From Acidovorax soli (GTDB lineage Bacteria; Pseudomonadota; Gammaproteobacteria; Burkholderiales; Burkholderiaceae_C), in the NCBI RefSeq assembly GCF_014207955.1, contig NZ_JACHLK010000005.1, forward strand, positions 310,001-374,000: DNA of 64,000 nucleotides, written 5' to 3'. The notes below the pieces were generated by a model. It saw only the letters and a list, made by a program, of their open reading frames with translations. It did not search any database and had not been told where the DNA came from. Within the stretch, counting starts at the first letter, position 1. Every line of letters starts with the position of its first letter. A program made the position numbers and the translations under genes. Positions 9,964 to 19,118 of the stretch are shown one piece after another.

Positions 9964-9983
9964 TGCACCCACCAGTGGGTGCA
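9964..9983. promoter_or_regulatory. Perfect 9-2-9 inverted repeat in the LysR leader
   Basis: TGCACCCAC, CA, GTGGGTGCA, located 21-40 bases upstream of the LysR start codon and just before its ribosome binding site. It could be an operator (autoregulation or another repressor) or a 5' hairpin in the leader RNA. No T-tract follows. Confidence 0.5.
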
Positions 9984-10114
9984 GGGTAATTCTCACATGC
10001 GGACTTTGTTCGATTGTTGAGGTTTTGGAAACAGTGCGGTGGTGTTTTGGCCTGTTTATCGGGCGGGCGACAGGGACTACATTTCATCCATCGTCAATCC
10101 AATGGGTCCATGCC

Positions 10115-10996
10115 ATGCCGCCCGACCGTTCGCCGTCCACATCGCCGTCTTCCCGCAGCGGGGCCTCTTCCAAGGCCTCCGGCAAGGCCGCGGGTGCTCC
10201 CCAGCGCACCGATGCCACCATTGAGGTGGCCAAGGGCGAAGAGGTGGCGGTGCGCGTCTATGGCCGCAAGCAGCCCGGCAAGCCCTCGCCGCTGGTGGTG
10301 CATTTCCACGGTGGCGCCTTCACCACGGGCGACCTCGATACCGGCTGCACCGTGGCCGGGCTGTTCGAGCAGGCCGGCGCCGTGGTGGTGTCGGTGGCCT
10401 ACCCGCTGACCCCGTTTCCCCAGCCCGTGAACACCGGCTACGGTGTGCTGCAGTGGGCCTTTCGCAACCGCGTCAAGCTCGGTGGCCAGGGCGCGCAGAT
10501 CTACCTGGCCGGCGAAGAGGCCGGCGGCAACCTGGCGGCCGCCGTCTCGGTGATGGCGCGCGACCAGTCGCACCCGCCGCTCGCGGGCCAGATCCTGCTG
10601 TCGCCCATGCTCGACCCCTGCGTGGGAACGGCTTCGGTGCGCGAAGCCACGGGCGATGCCACCGGCTGCAAATGGACCGAGGGCTGGCGCAACTTCCTGC
10701 GCTGCCCGCGCGATGCCGAACACCCCTATGCCGTGCCTGCCACCGCACACCGCCTGGCGGGCCTGCCCTCCACCCTGGTGATGGTGGGCGATACCGACCC
10801 CATGCACGACGAGGCGCTGGCCTATGCCGCGCGGCTCGAGTCCGCCGGCCTGCTGGTGCGGCGCCATGTGTTCCCCAAAGCCGGCGAGATGCCCGAGGCC
10901 CTGGAGGCCGAGCAGCGCGAATGCCCCTGCGCCGAAGGCGCGCTGCTGCAGATCCGGCAGTTTTTCGAGGACACCCGATGTCCGGCCCCCACCTGA
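10115..10996 (+). CDS. Alpha/beta-hydrolase fold protein (HSL-like), catalytic Ser and His missing
   Basis: 293-residue protein with the architecture of hormone-sensitive-lipase-type esterases: a low-complexity Ser/Lys-rich N-terminal 30 residues, the oxyanion motif HFHGG at residues 63-67, and the nucleophile-elbow region at 131-141. In esterases the elbow reads GDSAGG; here it is GEEAGG, so the serine is replaced by Glu135. The acid residue region (VGDTDPMHDEA) is kept, but the usual catalytic His near the C-terminus has no obvious equivalent; the segment reads FPKAGEMPEAL. It is therefore probably not a serine hydrolase. It lies divergent from a LysR gene and 24 bases before a SoxR-like promoter serving the RND operon. 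Confidence 0.82.
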   Translation: MPPDRSPSTSPSSRSGASSKASGKAAGAPQRTDATIEVAKGEEVAVRVYGRKQPGKPSPLVVHFHGGAFTTGDLDTGCTVAGLFEQAGAVVVSVAYPLTPFPQPVNTGYGVLQWAFRNRVKLGGQGAQIYLAGEEAGGNLAAAVSVMARDQSHPPLAGQILLSPMLDPCVGTASVREATGDATGCKWTEGWRNFLRCPRDAEHPYAVPATAHRLAGLPSTLVMVGDTDPMHDEALAYAARLESAGLLVRRHVFPKAGEMPEALEAEQRECPCAEGALLQIRQFFEDTRCPAPT

Positions 10997-11020
10997 AACC
11001 CCAGGGTTTGTAGGATGTGA

Positions 11021-11051
11021 TTGACCTCAACATAAGTTGAGGTTCGATACT
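11021..11051 (+). promoter_or_regulatory. SoxR/MerR-type promoter ahead of the RND efflux operon
   Basis: A -35 element TTGACC (11021-11026) and a -10 element GATACT (11046-11051) are separated by 19 bases, longer than the normal 17. The spacer is occupied by a dyad, CCTCAAC-ATAA-GTTGAGG (11025-11042). This layout, including the CCTCAA/TTGAGG arms, closely matches the SoxR-controlled soxS promoter, where the arms are CCTCAAG/CTTGAGG. SoxR is activated by redox-cycling compounds and often controls RND pumps in non-enteric bacteria. No soxR gene is in the window, and another MerR-family protein remains possible. Confidence 0.7.
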
Positions 11052-11241
11052 CCCGCCACCCCACCTTCCGAGCAAGGCGCTCACCCTGCAATTTCCGGCC
11101 ATTGGCGCCGGAGGGGAGGGGCTTTGCCCATGACTGGCCAGGAGCCGGTGCAAGTGCCGACCGAGATCGGTACGGACCGGCTGTTGCCCGCGCTTTTTGA
11201 CGATCTGTTTTGCCCATATCAACGACACGGAGGAATTGCCT

Positions 11242-11328
11242 ATGAACACCATCGACCTGCAGGCCGCTGCATCCAGGAGCACTGCCACTGCCGACACCCA
11301 CGCTGCCGCCGCGCGCAGCCAGTGTTGA
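11242..11328 (+). CDS. Possible 28-residue leader peptide upstream of the RND operon
   Basis: ATG at 11242 follows a strong Shine-Dalgarno GGAGGA (11229-11234) by 7 bases and opens a 28-codon frame ending in TGA at 11326-11328. The product is Ala/Ser/Thr/Arg-rich, starts MNTIDLQAAAS and ends ARSQC. It matches no family I know. It sits inside the roughly 385-base leader between the SoxR-like promoter and the adaptor gene, which suggests a leader peptide or a decayed small gene. It may also be chance; the ribosome binding site is the only support. Confidence 0.35.
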   Translation: MNTIDLQAAASRSTATADTHAAAARSQC

Positions 11329-11436
11329 CCTTGCCACCGTGTCAGTGCCCAGACTTCGTCCGCTTCCACTCCACCCGCTATTGAAAACCGCTGCGGGACC
11401 TGTTCCACGAGAACGGCCCCGCCACTGAAAGTGACC

Positions 11437-12678
11437 ATGAACTTCCATCTTCCTTTCCCCAAGCGCCCCCTGGGCCTCGCCACCCTGGCCACGGCCGCCG
11501 CTGCCGTCGCGGCCTCTGCCGTGCTGGTGTTCCAGTCGCCCTCGGCCCAGGCCACCGCCGGCGCGGCCCAGCCCCAGGCCGTGCCCGTCTCCGTGGCCGC
11601 CGTGCTGCAGCAGGACATTTCCCTGTGGGACGAGTTCTCGGGCCGGCTCGAAGCCGTGCAGCGCGTGGACATCCGCGCCCGCGTCTCCGGCGCGGTGCAG
11701 TCCGTGCACTTCCGCGAAGGCTCGCTGGTCAAGCAGGGCGACCTCCTGATCACCGTGGACCCGGCGCCCTATGCCGCCGAAGTCGACCGCGCCGAAGCCC
11801 AGGTGGCCGCAGCCCAGGCCCGCGTCTCCTACACCCGCAGCGAGCTGGAGCGTGCCACGCGCCTGCTGCAGGAAAGCGCCATCGCCCAGCGCGAGCATGA
11901 CGAGCGCCAGAACGCCCAGCGCGAGGCCGACGCCAACCTGCGTGCCGCCCAGGCGGCGCTGCAGACCGCGCGCCTGAACCTCGGCTACACCCAGGTGCGC
12001 GCCCCCGTGGCCGGCCGTGTGGGCCGCATCGAGATCACCCAGGGCAACCTCGTGGCCTCGGGCCCCGGCGCCCCGGTGCTGACCACGCTGGTCTCGGTGA
12101 GCCCGATCTACGCCAGCTTCGACACCGACGAGCAGGTCGTGGTAAAGGCGCTGCAGGACCTCAAGTCCGGCACCAGCGCCCGCACTTTGATCGAGCGCAT
12201 CCCTGTTCAGATGGGCACCGGCACCTCGGGCGGCACGCCGCACGCGGGCAAGCTGCAGCTCATCGACAACCAGGTCGATGCCAAGAGCGGCACCGTGCGC
12301 GTGCGCGCCGTGTTCGACAACGCAGACGGCGACCTCATCCCCGGCCAGTTCGCGCGCATCCGCATGGGCCAGGCGCGCAGCTCGCAGGCCATTTTGATCA
12401 ACGAGCGTGCCGTGGGCACGGACCAGAACAAGAAGTTCGTGCTCGTGGTGGGCGAGGGCAACAAGGCCGAGTACCGCGAGGTCACGCTGGGCGCGCCCAT
12501 CGAAGGCCTGCGTGTGGTCACCTCGGGCCTGAAGGCCGGCGAGACCATCATCGTCAACGGCCTGCAGCGCGTGCGCCCCGGCGCCGTCGTCGCTCCGCAG
12601 TCCGTCCCCATGACCGCCAAGGCCGAGATTCCTGCCGACCGCAAGGAAGCCCGCGCCGCCAAGTCGCCTGCCGCATAA
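11437..12678 (+). CDS. RND efflux pump periplasmic adaptor (membrane fusion protein)
   Basis: 413-residue adaptor linking the inner-membrane pump and outer-membrane channel of a tripartite multidrug exporter. The N-terminus has a hydrophobic export signal (about residues 10-40). It is followed by the beta-barrel/lipoyl segment (RVDIRARVSGAVQSVHFREG), an alpha-hairpin rich in Ala/Glu/Arg, and the second lipoyl half (RAPVAGRVGRIEITQGNLV). The ATG at 11437 was preferred; a GTG two codons upstream is possible and the ribosome binding site is weak. It is the first gene of an operon with the pump (33 bases downstream) and the outer-membrane factor. Confidence 0.92.
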   Translation: MNFHLPFPKRPLGLATLATAAAAVAASAVLVFQSPSAQATAGAAQPQAVPVSVAAVLQQDISLWDEFSGRLEAVQRVDIRARVSGAVQSVHFREGSLVKQGDLLITVDPAPYAAEVDRAEAQVAAAQARVSYTRSELERATRLLQESAIAQREHDERQNAQREADANLRAAQAALQTARLNLGYTQVRAPVAGRVGRIEITQGNLVASGPGAPVLTTLVSVSPIYASFDTDEQVVVKALQDLKSGTSARTLIERIPVQMGTGTSGGTPHAGKLQLIDNQVDAKSGTVRVRAVFDNADGDLIPGQFARIRMGQARSSQAILINERAVGTDQNKKFVLVVGEGNKAEYREVTLGAPIEGLRVVTSGLKAGETIIVNGLQRVRPGAVVAPQSVPMTAKAEIPADRKEARAAKSPAA

Positions 12679-12711
12679 GGGCACCGAGCGCCTGTTGAAA
12701 GACACCCAGCC

Positions 12712-15700
12712 ATGAATCTATCCCGCTTCTTCATCGACCGCCCCATCTTCGCCGGGGTGCTGTCGGTGCTCATCTTCCTCGGGGGGCTGATCGCGCTGCG
12801 CAGCCTGCCGATCTCCGAATACCCCGAGGTGGCCCCGCCCTCGGTGGTGGTGCGCGCCCAGTACCCGGGCGCCAACCCCAAGGTCATTGCCGAGACCGTG
12901 GCCACGCCGCTGGAGGAATCCATCAACGGCGTGGAAGGCATGCTCTACATGGGCAGCCAGGCCACGACCGACGGCGTGATGACGCTGACCGTGACCTTCG
13001 CGCTGGGCACCGACCCTGACAAGGCCCAGCAGCTGGTGCAGAACCGCGTCTCGCAGGCCGAGCCGCGCCTGCCCGAGGAAGTGCGCCGCCTGGGCGTCAC
13101 CACGGTCAAGAGCGCGCCCGACCTGACCATGGTCGTGCACATGGTCTCGCCCAACGGCCGCTACGACATCGACTACCTGCGCAACTACGCCGTGCTCAAC
13201 GTCAAGGACCGCCTCGCGCGCATCCAGGGCGTGGGCCAGGTGCAGATCTTCGGTGGTGGCGACTATTCGATGCGCGTCTGGCTCGACCCGCAGAAGGTGG
13301 CGCAGCGCGGCCTCTCTGCCAGCGATGTGGTGGCCGCCATCCGCGGCCAGAACGTGCAGGCCGCGGCCGGCGTGGTGGGCGCATCGCCCGGCCTGCCCGG
13401 CGTGGACCTGCAGCTGTCCATCAACGCCCAGGGCCGCCTGCAGACCGAAGACGACTTCGGCGACATCATCGTCAAGACCGGCACCGACGGCGCGGTGACG
13501 CGCCTGCGCGACATCGCCCGCCTGGAGCTGGGCGCGGCCGACTACTCGCTGCGCTCGCTGCTCAACAACGACCCGGCCGTGGGCATGGGCGTGTTCCAGG
13601 CACCCGGCTCCAACGCGCTCGACATCTCGGCCAATGTGCGCAAGACCATGGACGAGCTGCAGAAGAACATGCCCGAGGGCGTGGAATACCGCATCGCCTA
13701 CGACCCCACGCAGTTCGTGCGCGCATCGATCAAGTCGGTGATCCACACCCTGCTCGAAGCCATCGCCCTGGTGGTGATCGTGGTGATTTTGTTCCTGCAG
13801 ACCTGGCGCGCCTCCATCATCCCGCTGCTGGCCGTGCCGGTGTCGGTGGTGGGCACCTTTGCCGTGCTGCACCTGCTGGGCTTCTCGATCAACGCGCTGA
13901 GCCTGTTCGGCCTGGTGCTGGCCATCGGCATCGTGGTGGACGACGCCATCGTGGTGGTGGAGAACGTGGAGCGCAACATCGAGGCCGGCCTGACCCCGCG
14001 CGAGGCGACCTACCGCGCCATGCGCGAAGTCTCCGGCCCCATCATCGCCATCGCGCTGGTGCTGGTCGCGGTGTTCGTGCCGCTGGCCTTCATCAGCGGG
14101 CTCACGGGCCAGTTCTACCGCCAGTTCGCGGTCACCATCGCGATCTCCACGGTGATCTCGGCCATCAACTCGCTGACCCTGTCGCCTGCGCTCAGCGCGC
14201 TGCTGCTCAAGGGCCACCATGAGCCCAAGGACGCACTCACGCGCGGCATGGACAAGGTGCTGGGCGGCGTGTTCCGCGGCTTCAACCGCGTGTTCCACCG
14301 CGGCTCCGAGGCCTACAGCGGCGGCGTCAAGCGCGTCATCGGCCGCAAGGCGGTGATGCTGGCGATCTACCTGGCGCTGGTGGGCCTGACCTTCGGCCTG
14401 TTCAAGGCCGTGCCCAGCGGCTTCGTGCCCGGCCAGGACAAGCAGTACCTGATCGGCTTCGCGCAACTGCCCGACGGCGCCACGCTGGACCGCACCGAGG
14501 ATGTGATCCGCCGCATGGGCGACATCATGAAGAAGAACCCCAATGTGGAAGACGCCATCGCCTTCCCGGGCCTGTCGATCAACGGCTTCACCAACAGCTC
14601 GAACTCGGGCATCGTGTTCGCCACGCTCAAGCCCTTTGCCGAGCGCACGCGCGCCGACCAGAGCGGTGGCGCCGTGGCGGGCCAGCTGAACCAGGCCTTC
14701 GGCGAGATCCAGGAAGCCTTCATCGCCATGTTCCCGCCGCCACCGGTGGCGGGCCTGGGCACCACGGGCGGCTTCAAGCTGCAGATCGAGGACCGCGCAT
14801 CGCTGGGTTACGAAGCCATGGACGGCGCCGTGAAGGCCTTCATGGCCAAGGCCTACCAGACGCCCGAACTGGCTGGCCTGTTCACGAGCTGGCAGGTCAA
14901 CGTGCCGCAGCTGTACGCGAACATCGACCGCACCAAGGCACGCCAGCTCGGTGTGCCCGTGACGGACATCTTCGAGACGCTGCAGATCTACCTGGGCAGC
15001 CTGTACGCCAACGACTTCAACCAGTTCGGCCGCACCTACAGCGTGCGGGTGCAGGCGGACGCGGCCTTCCGCGCCCGCAGCGACGATGTGGGTCTGCTCA
15101 AGGTGCGTTCCACCACGGGCGAGATGGTGCCGCTGTCGGCGCTGATGAAGCTCGAACCGAGCTTCGGCCCCGAGCGCGCCATGCGCTACAACGGCTTCCT
15201 TGCGGCCGACGTGAACGGCCAGCCCGGCCCCGGCTTCTCGTCGGGCCAGGCGCAGGACGCCATTGAGCGCATCGCCGCCGAAACGCTGCCCAAGGGCATC
15301 AGCTTCGAGTGGACCGAGCTGACCTACCAGGAAATCCTGGCCGGCAACTCCGCCGTGCTGGTGTTCCCCATCGCCATCCTGCTGGTGTTCCTGGTGCTGG
15401 CCGCGCAGTACGAAAGCCTCACGCTGCCGATCGCCATCATCCTGATCGTGCCCATGGGCCTCTTGGCCGCGATGACGGGCGTGTGGCTCAGCAAGGGCGA
15501 CAACAACGTCTTCACGCAGATCGGGCTCATCGTGCTGGTGGGGCTGTCGGCGAAGAACGCCATCCTGATCGTGGAGTTCGCCCGCGAGCTGGAGTTCGTC
15601 GGCCGCACCCCCGTGCAGGCCGCCATCGAGGCCAGCCGCCTGCGCCTGCGCCCCATCCTGATGACCTCGCTGGCCTTCGTGATGGGTGTGCTGCCCCTGG

Positions 15701-15945
15701 TGCTGTCCACCGGTGCCGGCGCCGAGATGCGCAGCGCCATGGGCGTGGCGGTGTTTGCCGGGATGATCGGGGTCACGGCCTTCGGCCTGTTCCTCACGCC
15801 GGTGTTCTATGTGGTGCTGCGCCGCATGGCAGGCAACCGTCCGCTGGCCAACCACGGCAGCCACACGGCACCGCTGACCGATGCCACCGGCCCCGGCGCC
15901 GTGGCCCACCCCATCCTGGCTGCACCGCGCGGCCATGACGAATGA
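12712..15945 (+). CDS. RND multidrug efflux pump, HAE1 family (AcrB/MexF-like)
   Basis: 1077-residue proton-driven exporter of the inner membrane. It opens with FFIDRPIFAGVLSVLI, contains the ISEYPEVAPPSVVV segment of HAE1 pumps, and has the paired aspartates of the proton relay in TM4 (AIGIVVDDAIVVVEN, near residue 408). Two repeats of one TM plus a large periplasmic domain plus five TMs are evident. The N-terminal wording is nearest to MexF/MexI-type pumps. Substrates are unknown; the SoxR-like promoter suggests redox-active or aromatic toxicants. It is followed after 23 bases by the outer-membrane factor gene. Confidence 0.95.
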   Translation: MNLSRFFIDRPIFAGVLSVLIFLGGLIALRSLPISEYPEVAPPSVVVRAQYPGANPKVIAETVATPLEESINGVEGMLYMGSQATTDGVMTLTVTFALGTDPDKAQQLVQNRVSQAEPRLPEEVRRLGVTTVKSAPDLTMVVHMVSPNGRYDIDYLRNYAVLNVKDRLARIQGVGQVQIFGGGDYSMRVWLDPQKVAQRGLSASDVVAAIRGQNVQAAAGVVGASPGLPGVDLQLSINAQGRLQTEDDFGDIIVKTGTDGAVTRLRDIARLELGAADYSLRSLLNNDPAVGMGVFQAPGSNALDISANVRKTMDELQKNMPEGVEYRIAYDPTQFVRASIKSVIHTLLEAIALVVIVVILFLQTWRASIIPLLAVPVSVVGTFAVLHLLGFSINALSLFGLVLAIGIVVDDAIVVVENVERNIEAGLTPREATYRAMREVSGPIIAIALVLVAVFVPLAFISGLTGQFYRQFAVTIAISTVISAINSLTLSPALSALLLKGHHEPKDALTRGMDKVLGGVFRGFNRVFHRGSEAYSGGVKRVIGRKAVMLAIYLALVGLTFGLFKAVPSGFVPGQDKQYLIGFAQLPDGATLDRTEDVIRRMGDIMKKNPNVEDAIAFPGLSINGFTNSSNSGIVFATLKPFAERTRADQSGGAVAGQLNQAFGEIQEAFIAMFPPPPVAGLGTTGGFKLQIEDRASLGYEAMDGAVKAFMAKAYQTPELAGLFTSWQVNVPQLYANIDRTKARQLGVPVTDIFETLQIYLGSLYANDFNQFGRTYSVRVQADAAFRARSDDVGLLKVRSTTGEMVPLSALMKLEPSFGPERAMRYNGFLAADVNGQPGPGFSSGQAQDAIERIAAETLPKGISFEWTELTYQEILAGNSAVLVFPIAILLVFLVLAAQYESLTLPIAIILIVPMGLLAAMTGVWLSKGDNNVFTQIGLIVLVGLSAKNAILIVEFARELEFVGRTPVQAAIEASRLRLRPILMTSLAFVMGVLPLVLSTGAGAEMRSAMGVAVFAGMIGVTAFGLFLTPVFYVVLRRMAGNRPLANHGSHTAPLTDATGPGAVAHPILAAPRGHDE

Positions 15946-15968
15946 ATGAGCGCAAAGGAGTCTTTGCC

Positions 15969-17453
15969 ATGAATGTCCATACGATGTTTTCTGAACCTTC
16001 CCTGAGCGTGCGGCGTGCGGCCCGCCTGGCGCCGCTGGCCGCGGCCCTGGTGCTGGCCGGGTGCATGGGCACGCCCGTTGCGCCGCAGCCCGCGCATGCC
16101 GGCGTGGCCGTGCCCGCCAGCTTCAGCGTGGCCGATGGCGCGCCCGCCTGGACCACCGCCGCCCCTGCCGAGGCCCAGCCGCGCGGCGAATGGTGGCTGG
16201 GCTTCCAGGACGCGGTGCTCAGCGGCCTGGTGGAGCGTGCCGCCAGCGGCAACACCACGGTGCAGGAGGCCGCGGCCCGCCTGGCCGAGGCGCGCTCGCT
16301 GCTGCGCTCGGCCGACGCCGCGCGGGCCCCGCAGGTGGGGGCCTCGGCCGGCGCGACGCGCCAGGCCGGTGCCGGCACCACGGGCAGCACCGATGCGTCC
16401 ACGCTGACCACGGTGGGGCTCAATATCTCCTACGAGGTCGACCTGTTCGGCCGCCTGTCCAAGGCCAGCGACGCGGCGCGCCTGGATGCCCAGGCCCGGG
16501 ATGCGCTGCTGCAGAGCACGCGCCTCCTGGTGCAGGCCGACGTGGCCCAGACCTACCTGCAACTGCGCTCGGTGCAGGCCGAGCAGGTGCTGGTGCGCGA
16601 AAGCCTGGCCGCCTACCGCGACACGCTGCGCCTGACGCAGCGGCGCTTCCAGGCGGGCGACGTGGCCGAGCTCGACGTGGCGCGCGTGCAGACCGAGGTC
16701 GCCGCCACCGAATCCGAGGCCCTGGCGCTGGAGCGCCAGCAGGCGCTGCTGTCCAACGCGCTGGCCGTGCTGGTGGGCGATGTGGCCACCGGCTTTGCCG
16801 TGGCACCGGCCACCGGCGATGCGGCCCTGCCTGTGATTCCGGCCGGCGTGCCCGGCACGGTGCTGGCGCGCCGGCCCGATGTGTCGGCGGCCCAGGCCTC
16901 GGTGCTGGCGGCCCAGGCGCGCGTGGGCGTGGCCGAAGCGGCCTGGTTCCCGGCCATCACGCTCACGGGCAATGCCGGCCAGGCATCGCCCGAGCTCGGC
17001 GACCTGTTCAAGTGGTCGGCCCGCTCCTGGGGCATCGGCGCGCTGCTGTCGCTGCCGATCTTCGACGGTGGCCAGCGCAAGGCCCAGGAAGAGGGCGCCC
17101 GCGCGCGGCTGGAAGCCGCCATGGCGGCCCACCGCGGCCAGGTGCTCACGGCCTTCCGCGAGGTCGAGGACCAGCTGAGCGCCTTGCGCCTGCTGGCCGG
17201 CCAGGCCGAGGCCCAGGGCCGCGCCGTGCAGTCGGCCGTGCGTGCCACGCAGCTGTCGGACTCGCGCTACCGCAACGGCCTGGTGAGCCAGCTCGAACTG
17301 CTGGACGCGCGCCGCAGCGAGTTGCGCAACCGCCGCCAGGCGCTGCAGGTGCGCACCGCGCAGTACACCGCCACCGTGGGCCTGATCCGCGCGCTGGGCG
17401 GCGGCTGGGGCGATGCCAAGGGCGCGACCCTGGCGCAGGCGCCCGGCCGCTGA
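15969..17453 (+). CDS. Outer-membrane efflux lipoprotein, NodT/TolC family
   Basis: 494-residue outer-membrane factor that completes the tripartite pump. The start ATG at 15969 follows AAAGGAG (15954-15960) by 8 bases; an upstream in-frame ATG at 15942 overlaps the end of the pump gene and is less likely. The signal peptide ends in the lipobox LAGC, so the mature protein is lipidated at Cys. Two OEP repeats of long heptad-like helices follow, typical of NodT-family lipoproteins. It is the third gene of the operon; a GC-rich hairpin lies at 17490-17507. Confidence 0.93.
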   Translation: MNVHTMFSEPSLSVRRAARLAPLAAALVLAGCMGTPVAPQPAHAGVAVPASFSVADGAPAWTTAAPAEAQPRGEWWLGFQDAVLSGLVERAASGNTTVQEAAARLAEARSLLRSADAARAPQVGASAGATRQAGAGTTGSTDASTLTTVGLNISYEVDLFGRLSKASDAARLDAQARDALLQSTRLLVQADVAQTYLQLRSVQAEQVLVRESLAAYRDTLRLTQRRFQAGDVAELDVARVQTEVAATESEALALERQQALLSNALAVLVGDVATGFAVAPATGDAALPVIPAGVPGTVLARRPDVSAAQASVLAAQARVGVAEAAWFPAITLTGNAGQASPELGDLFKWSARSWGIGALLSLPIFDGGQRKAQEEGARARLEAAMAAHRGQVLTAFREVEDQLSALRLLAGQAEAQGRAVQSAVRATQLSDSRYRNGLVSQLELLDARRSELRNRRQALQVRTAQYTATVGLIRALGGGWGDAKGATLAQAPGR

Positions 17454-17489
17454 GCGGCGGCTGTCCCTGGGGATCTTGACAGGGGCTTT

Positions 17490-17507
17490 CCGGGGCGCAC
17501 GCCCCGG
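17490..17507. terminator. Hairpin after the RND operon
   Basis: CCGGGGCG-CA-CGCCCCGG, an 8-bp perfect stem 36 bases after the outer-membrane factor stop. No T-run follows, so termination by this element alone is uncertain. Confidence 0.3.
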
Positions 17508-17607
17508 CCTGCGGCAAGGGGCCTATAGTGCCGGGTGTTGCCATCCGACCGACGGGTTGGTTTTGTGGCCGTCCCCTTCACACCCCTTGCTAATCAGGAG
17601 CATCCGC

Positions 17608-19044
17608 ATGAGTTATCCCGATACCCGCCTCTTCATCGCCGGCCAGTGGCAGGACGCCGCCGACGGCAAGACCATTGCCGTGCACAACCCTGCCACGGGC
17701 AAGGAAATCGGCCGCGTGGCCCACGCCGGCAAGGCCGACCTGGACCGTGCGCTCGAAGCCGCCCAGAAGGGCTTCGAGGCCTGGCGCGACATCCCCGCCG
17801 CGGACCGTGCCAAGACCATGCGCCGCGCCGCCGCGCTGATGCGCGAGCGCGCCGAAGCGATCGCCGCCATCATGGTGCAGGAGCAGGGCAAGCCCCTGGC
17901 CGAAGCCAAGGTCGAGACCATGGCGTCCGCCGACATCATCGAATGGTTCGCCGACGAAGCCATGCGCGTCTACGGCCGCATCGTGCCGTCGCGCAACCTC
18001 AAGGCCCAGCAACTGGTCATCAAGGACCCCGTGGGCCCCGTGGCGGCCTTCACGCCCTGGAACTTCCCGATCAACCAGGTGGTGCGCAAGCTCGCGGCCG
18101 CGCTGTCGGCCGGCTGCTCCATCCTGGTCAAGGCCCCTGAAGAGACCCCGGCCAGCCCGGCCGAACTGATCCGCGCGTTCGCCGATGCCGGCGTGCCCGC
18201 AGGCACCGTGGGCCTGGTCTATGGCGACCCGGCCGAGATCTCCAACTACCTGATCCCCCACCCCGTGATCCGCAAGGTCACCTTCACCGGCTCCACGCCC
18301 GTGGGCAAGCAGCTCGCGGCCCTGGCCGGCAAGCACATGAAGCGCGTGACCATGGAACTGGGTGGCCACGCCCCCGTCATCGTGGCCGAGGATGCCGACG
18401 TGGCCCTGGCCATCAAGGCCGCCGGCGGTGCCAAGTTCCGCAACGCCGGCCAGGTCTGCATCTCGCCCACGCGCTTTCTGGTGCACGAGAGCATCCGCGC
18501 CGAGTTCGTGGCCGCGCTCACGGGCCATGCCCAGGGCCTGAAGGTCGGTGACGGCCTGGTCCAGGGCACGCAGATGGGCCCGCTGGCCAACCCGCGCCGC
18601 GTCACCGCCATGGCCGACCTGCTGGCCGACGCCGTGCAGCAGGGCGCCCAACTGGCCGCCGGTGGCGAGCGCATCGGCAGCGAAGGCAACTTCTTCCAGC
18701 CCACGGTGCTCAACGACGTGCCGCTGTCGGCCCGCATCTTCAACGAAGAGCCCTTCGGCCCCGTGGCCGCCGTGCGCGGCTTCGAGAAGATCGAGGACGC
18801 GATCGCCGAAGCCAACCGCCTGCCGTTCGGCCTGGCCGGCTATGCCTTCACGCGCTCGCTCAAGAATGCGCACCTGTTGTCGCAGCGCCTGGAAGTGGGC
18901 ATGCTGTGGATCAACCAGGCTGCCGCCCCCGCGGCCGAACTGCCCTTCGGTGGCCTGAAGGACTCGGGCTATGGCTCCGAAGGCGGCTCCGAAGCCGTCG
19001 AGGCGCACCTGAACACGCGCCTGGTCTCGATCATGAACGCCTGA
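17608..19044 (+). CDS. NAD(P)-dependent aldehyde dehydrogenase, succinate-semialdehyde dehydrogenase-like
   Basis: 478-residue soluble enzyme oxidising an aldehyde to an acid. Catalytic residues are all present: Asn152 in TPWNFP, Glu250 in [10 protein letters not shown] and Cys284 in [12 protein letters not shown]; the cofactor motif FTGSTPVG is at 226-233. The closest wording is to succinate-semialdehyde or related short-chain semialdehyde dehydrogenases, but substrate assignment from sequence is unsafe. The start ATG at 17608 follows CAGGAG (17595-17600). There is no obvious pathway partner beside it, so it appears monocistronic. Confidence 0.92.
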   Translation: MSYPDTRLFIAGQWQDAADGKTIAVHNPATGKEIGRVAHAGKADLDRALEAAQKGFEAWRDIPAADRAKTMRRAAALMRERAEAIAAIMVQEQGKPLAEAKVETMASADIIEWFADEAMRVYGRIVPSRNLKAQQLVIKDPVGPVAAFTPWNFPINQVVRKLAAALSAGCSILVKAPEETPASPAELIRAFADAGVPAGTVGLVYGDPAEISNYLIPHPVIRKVTFTGSTPVGKQLAALAGKHMKRVTMELGGHAPVIVAEDADVALAIKAAGGAKFRNAGQVCISPTRFLVHESIRAEFVAALTGHAQGLKVGDGLVQGTQMGPLANPRRVTAMADLLADAVQQGAQLAAGGERIGSEGNFFQPTVLNDVPLSARIFNEEPFGPVAAVRGFEKIEDAIAEANRLPFGLAGYAFTRSLKNAHLLSQRLEVGMLWINQAAAPAAELPFGGLKDSGYGSEGGSEAVEAHLNTRLVSIMNA

Positions 19045-19118
19045 TGGCGGTCTGATCCTTGCCGGCAGGTCCCTGGATCCCAGGGGCCTGCCTTCTTCCA
19101 TCCTGCGTGAGCCAGGGC

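Noticed and set aside
8915..10114. In-frame upstream extension of the hydrolase-fold gene by about 400 codons
   Set aside because: The extension is antisense to the LysR and VF530 genes and has their mirrored composition; the hydrolase domain starts after 10115.
11037..11384. 115-codon frame in the RND operon leader
   Set aside because: Starts inside the SoxR-like dyad, lacks a ribosome binding site, and its product is a Cys/His/Arg-rich string without domain features. The 28-codon frame in another phase has better translation signals.
12718..15936. A 1072-codon open frame antisense to the RND pump gene, His/Gln/Arg/Gly-rich
   Set aside because: It is the mirror of a high-GC gene with strong third-position bias; no domain, no ribosome binding site, and the sense strand encodes an unmistakable pump.
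17476..17529. TTGACA and TATAGT ahead of the aldehyde dehydrogenase gene as one promoter
   Set aside because: The two hexamers are 42 bases apart, far beyond any sigma70 spacing; they cannot form a single promoter.
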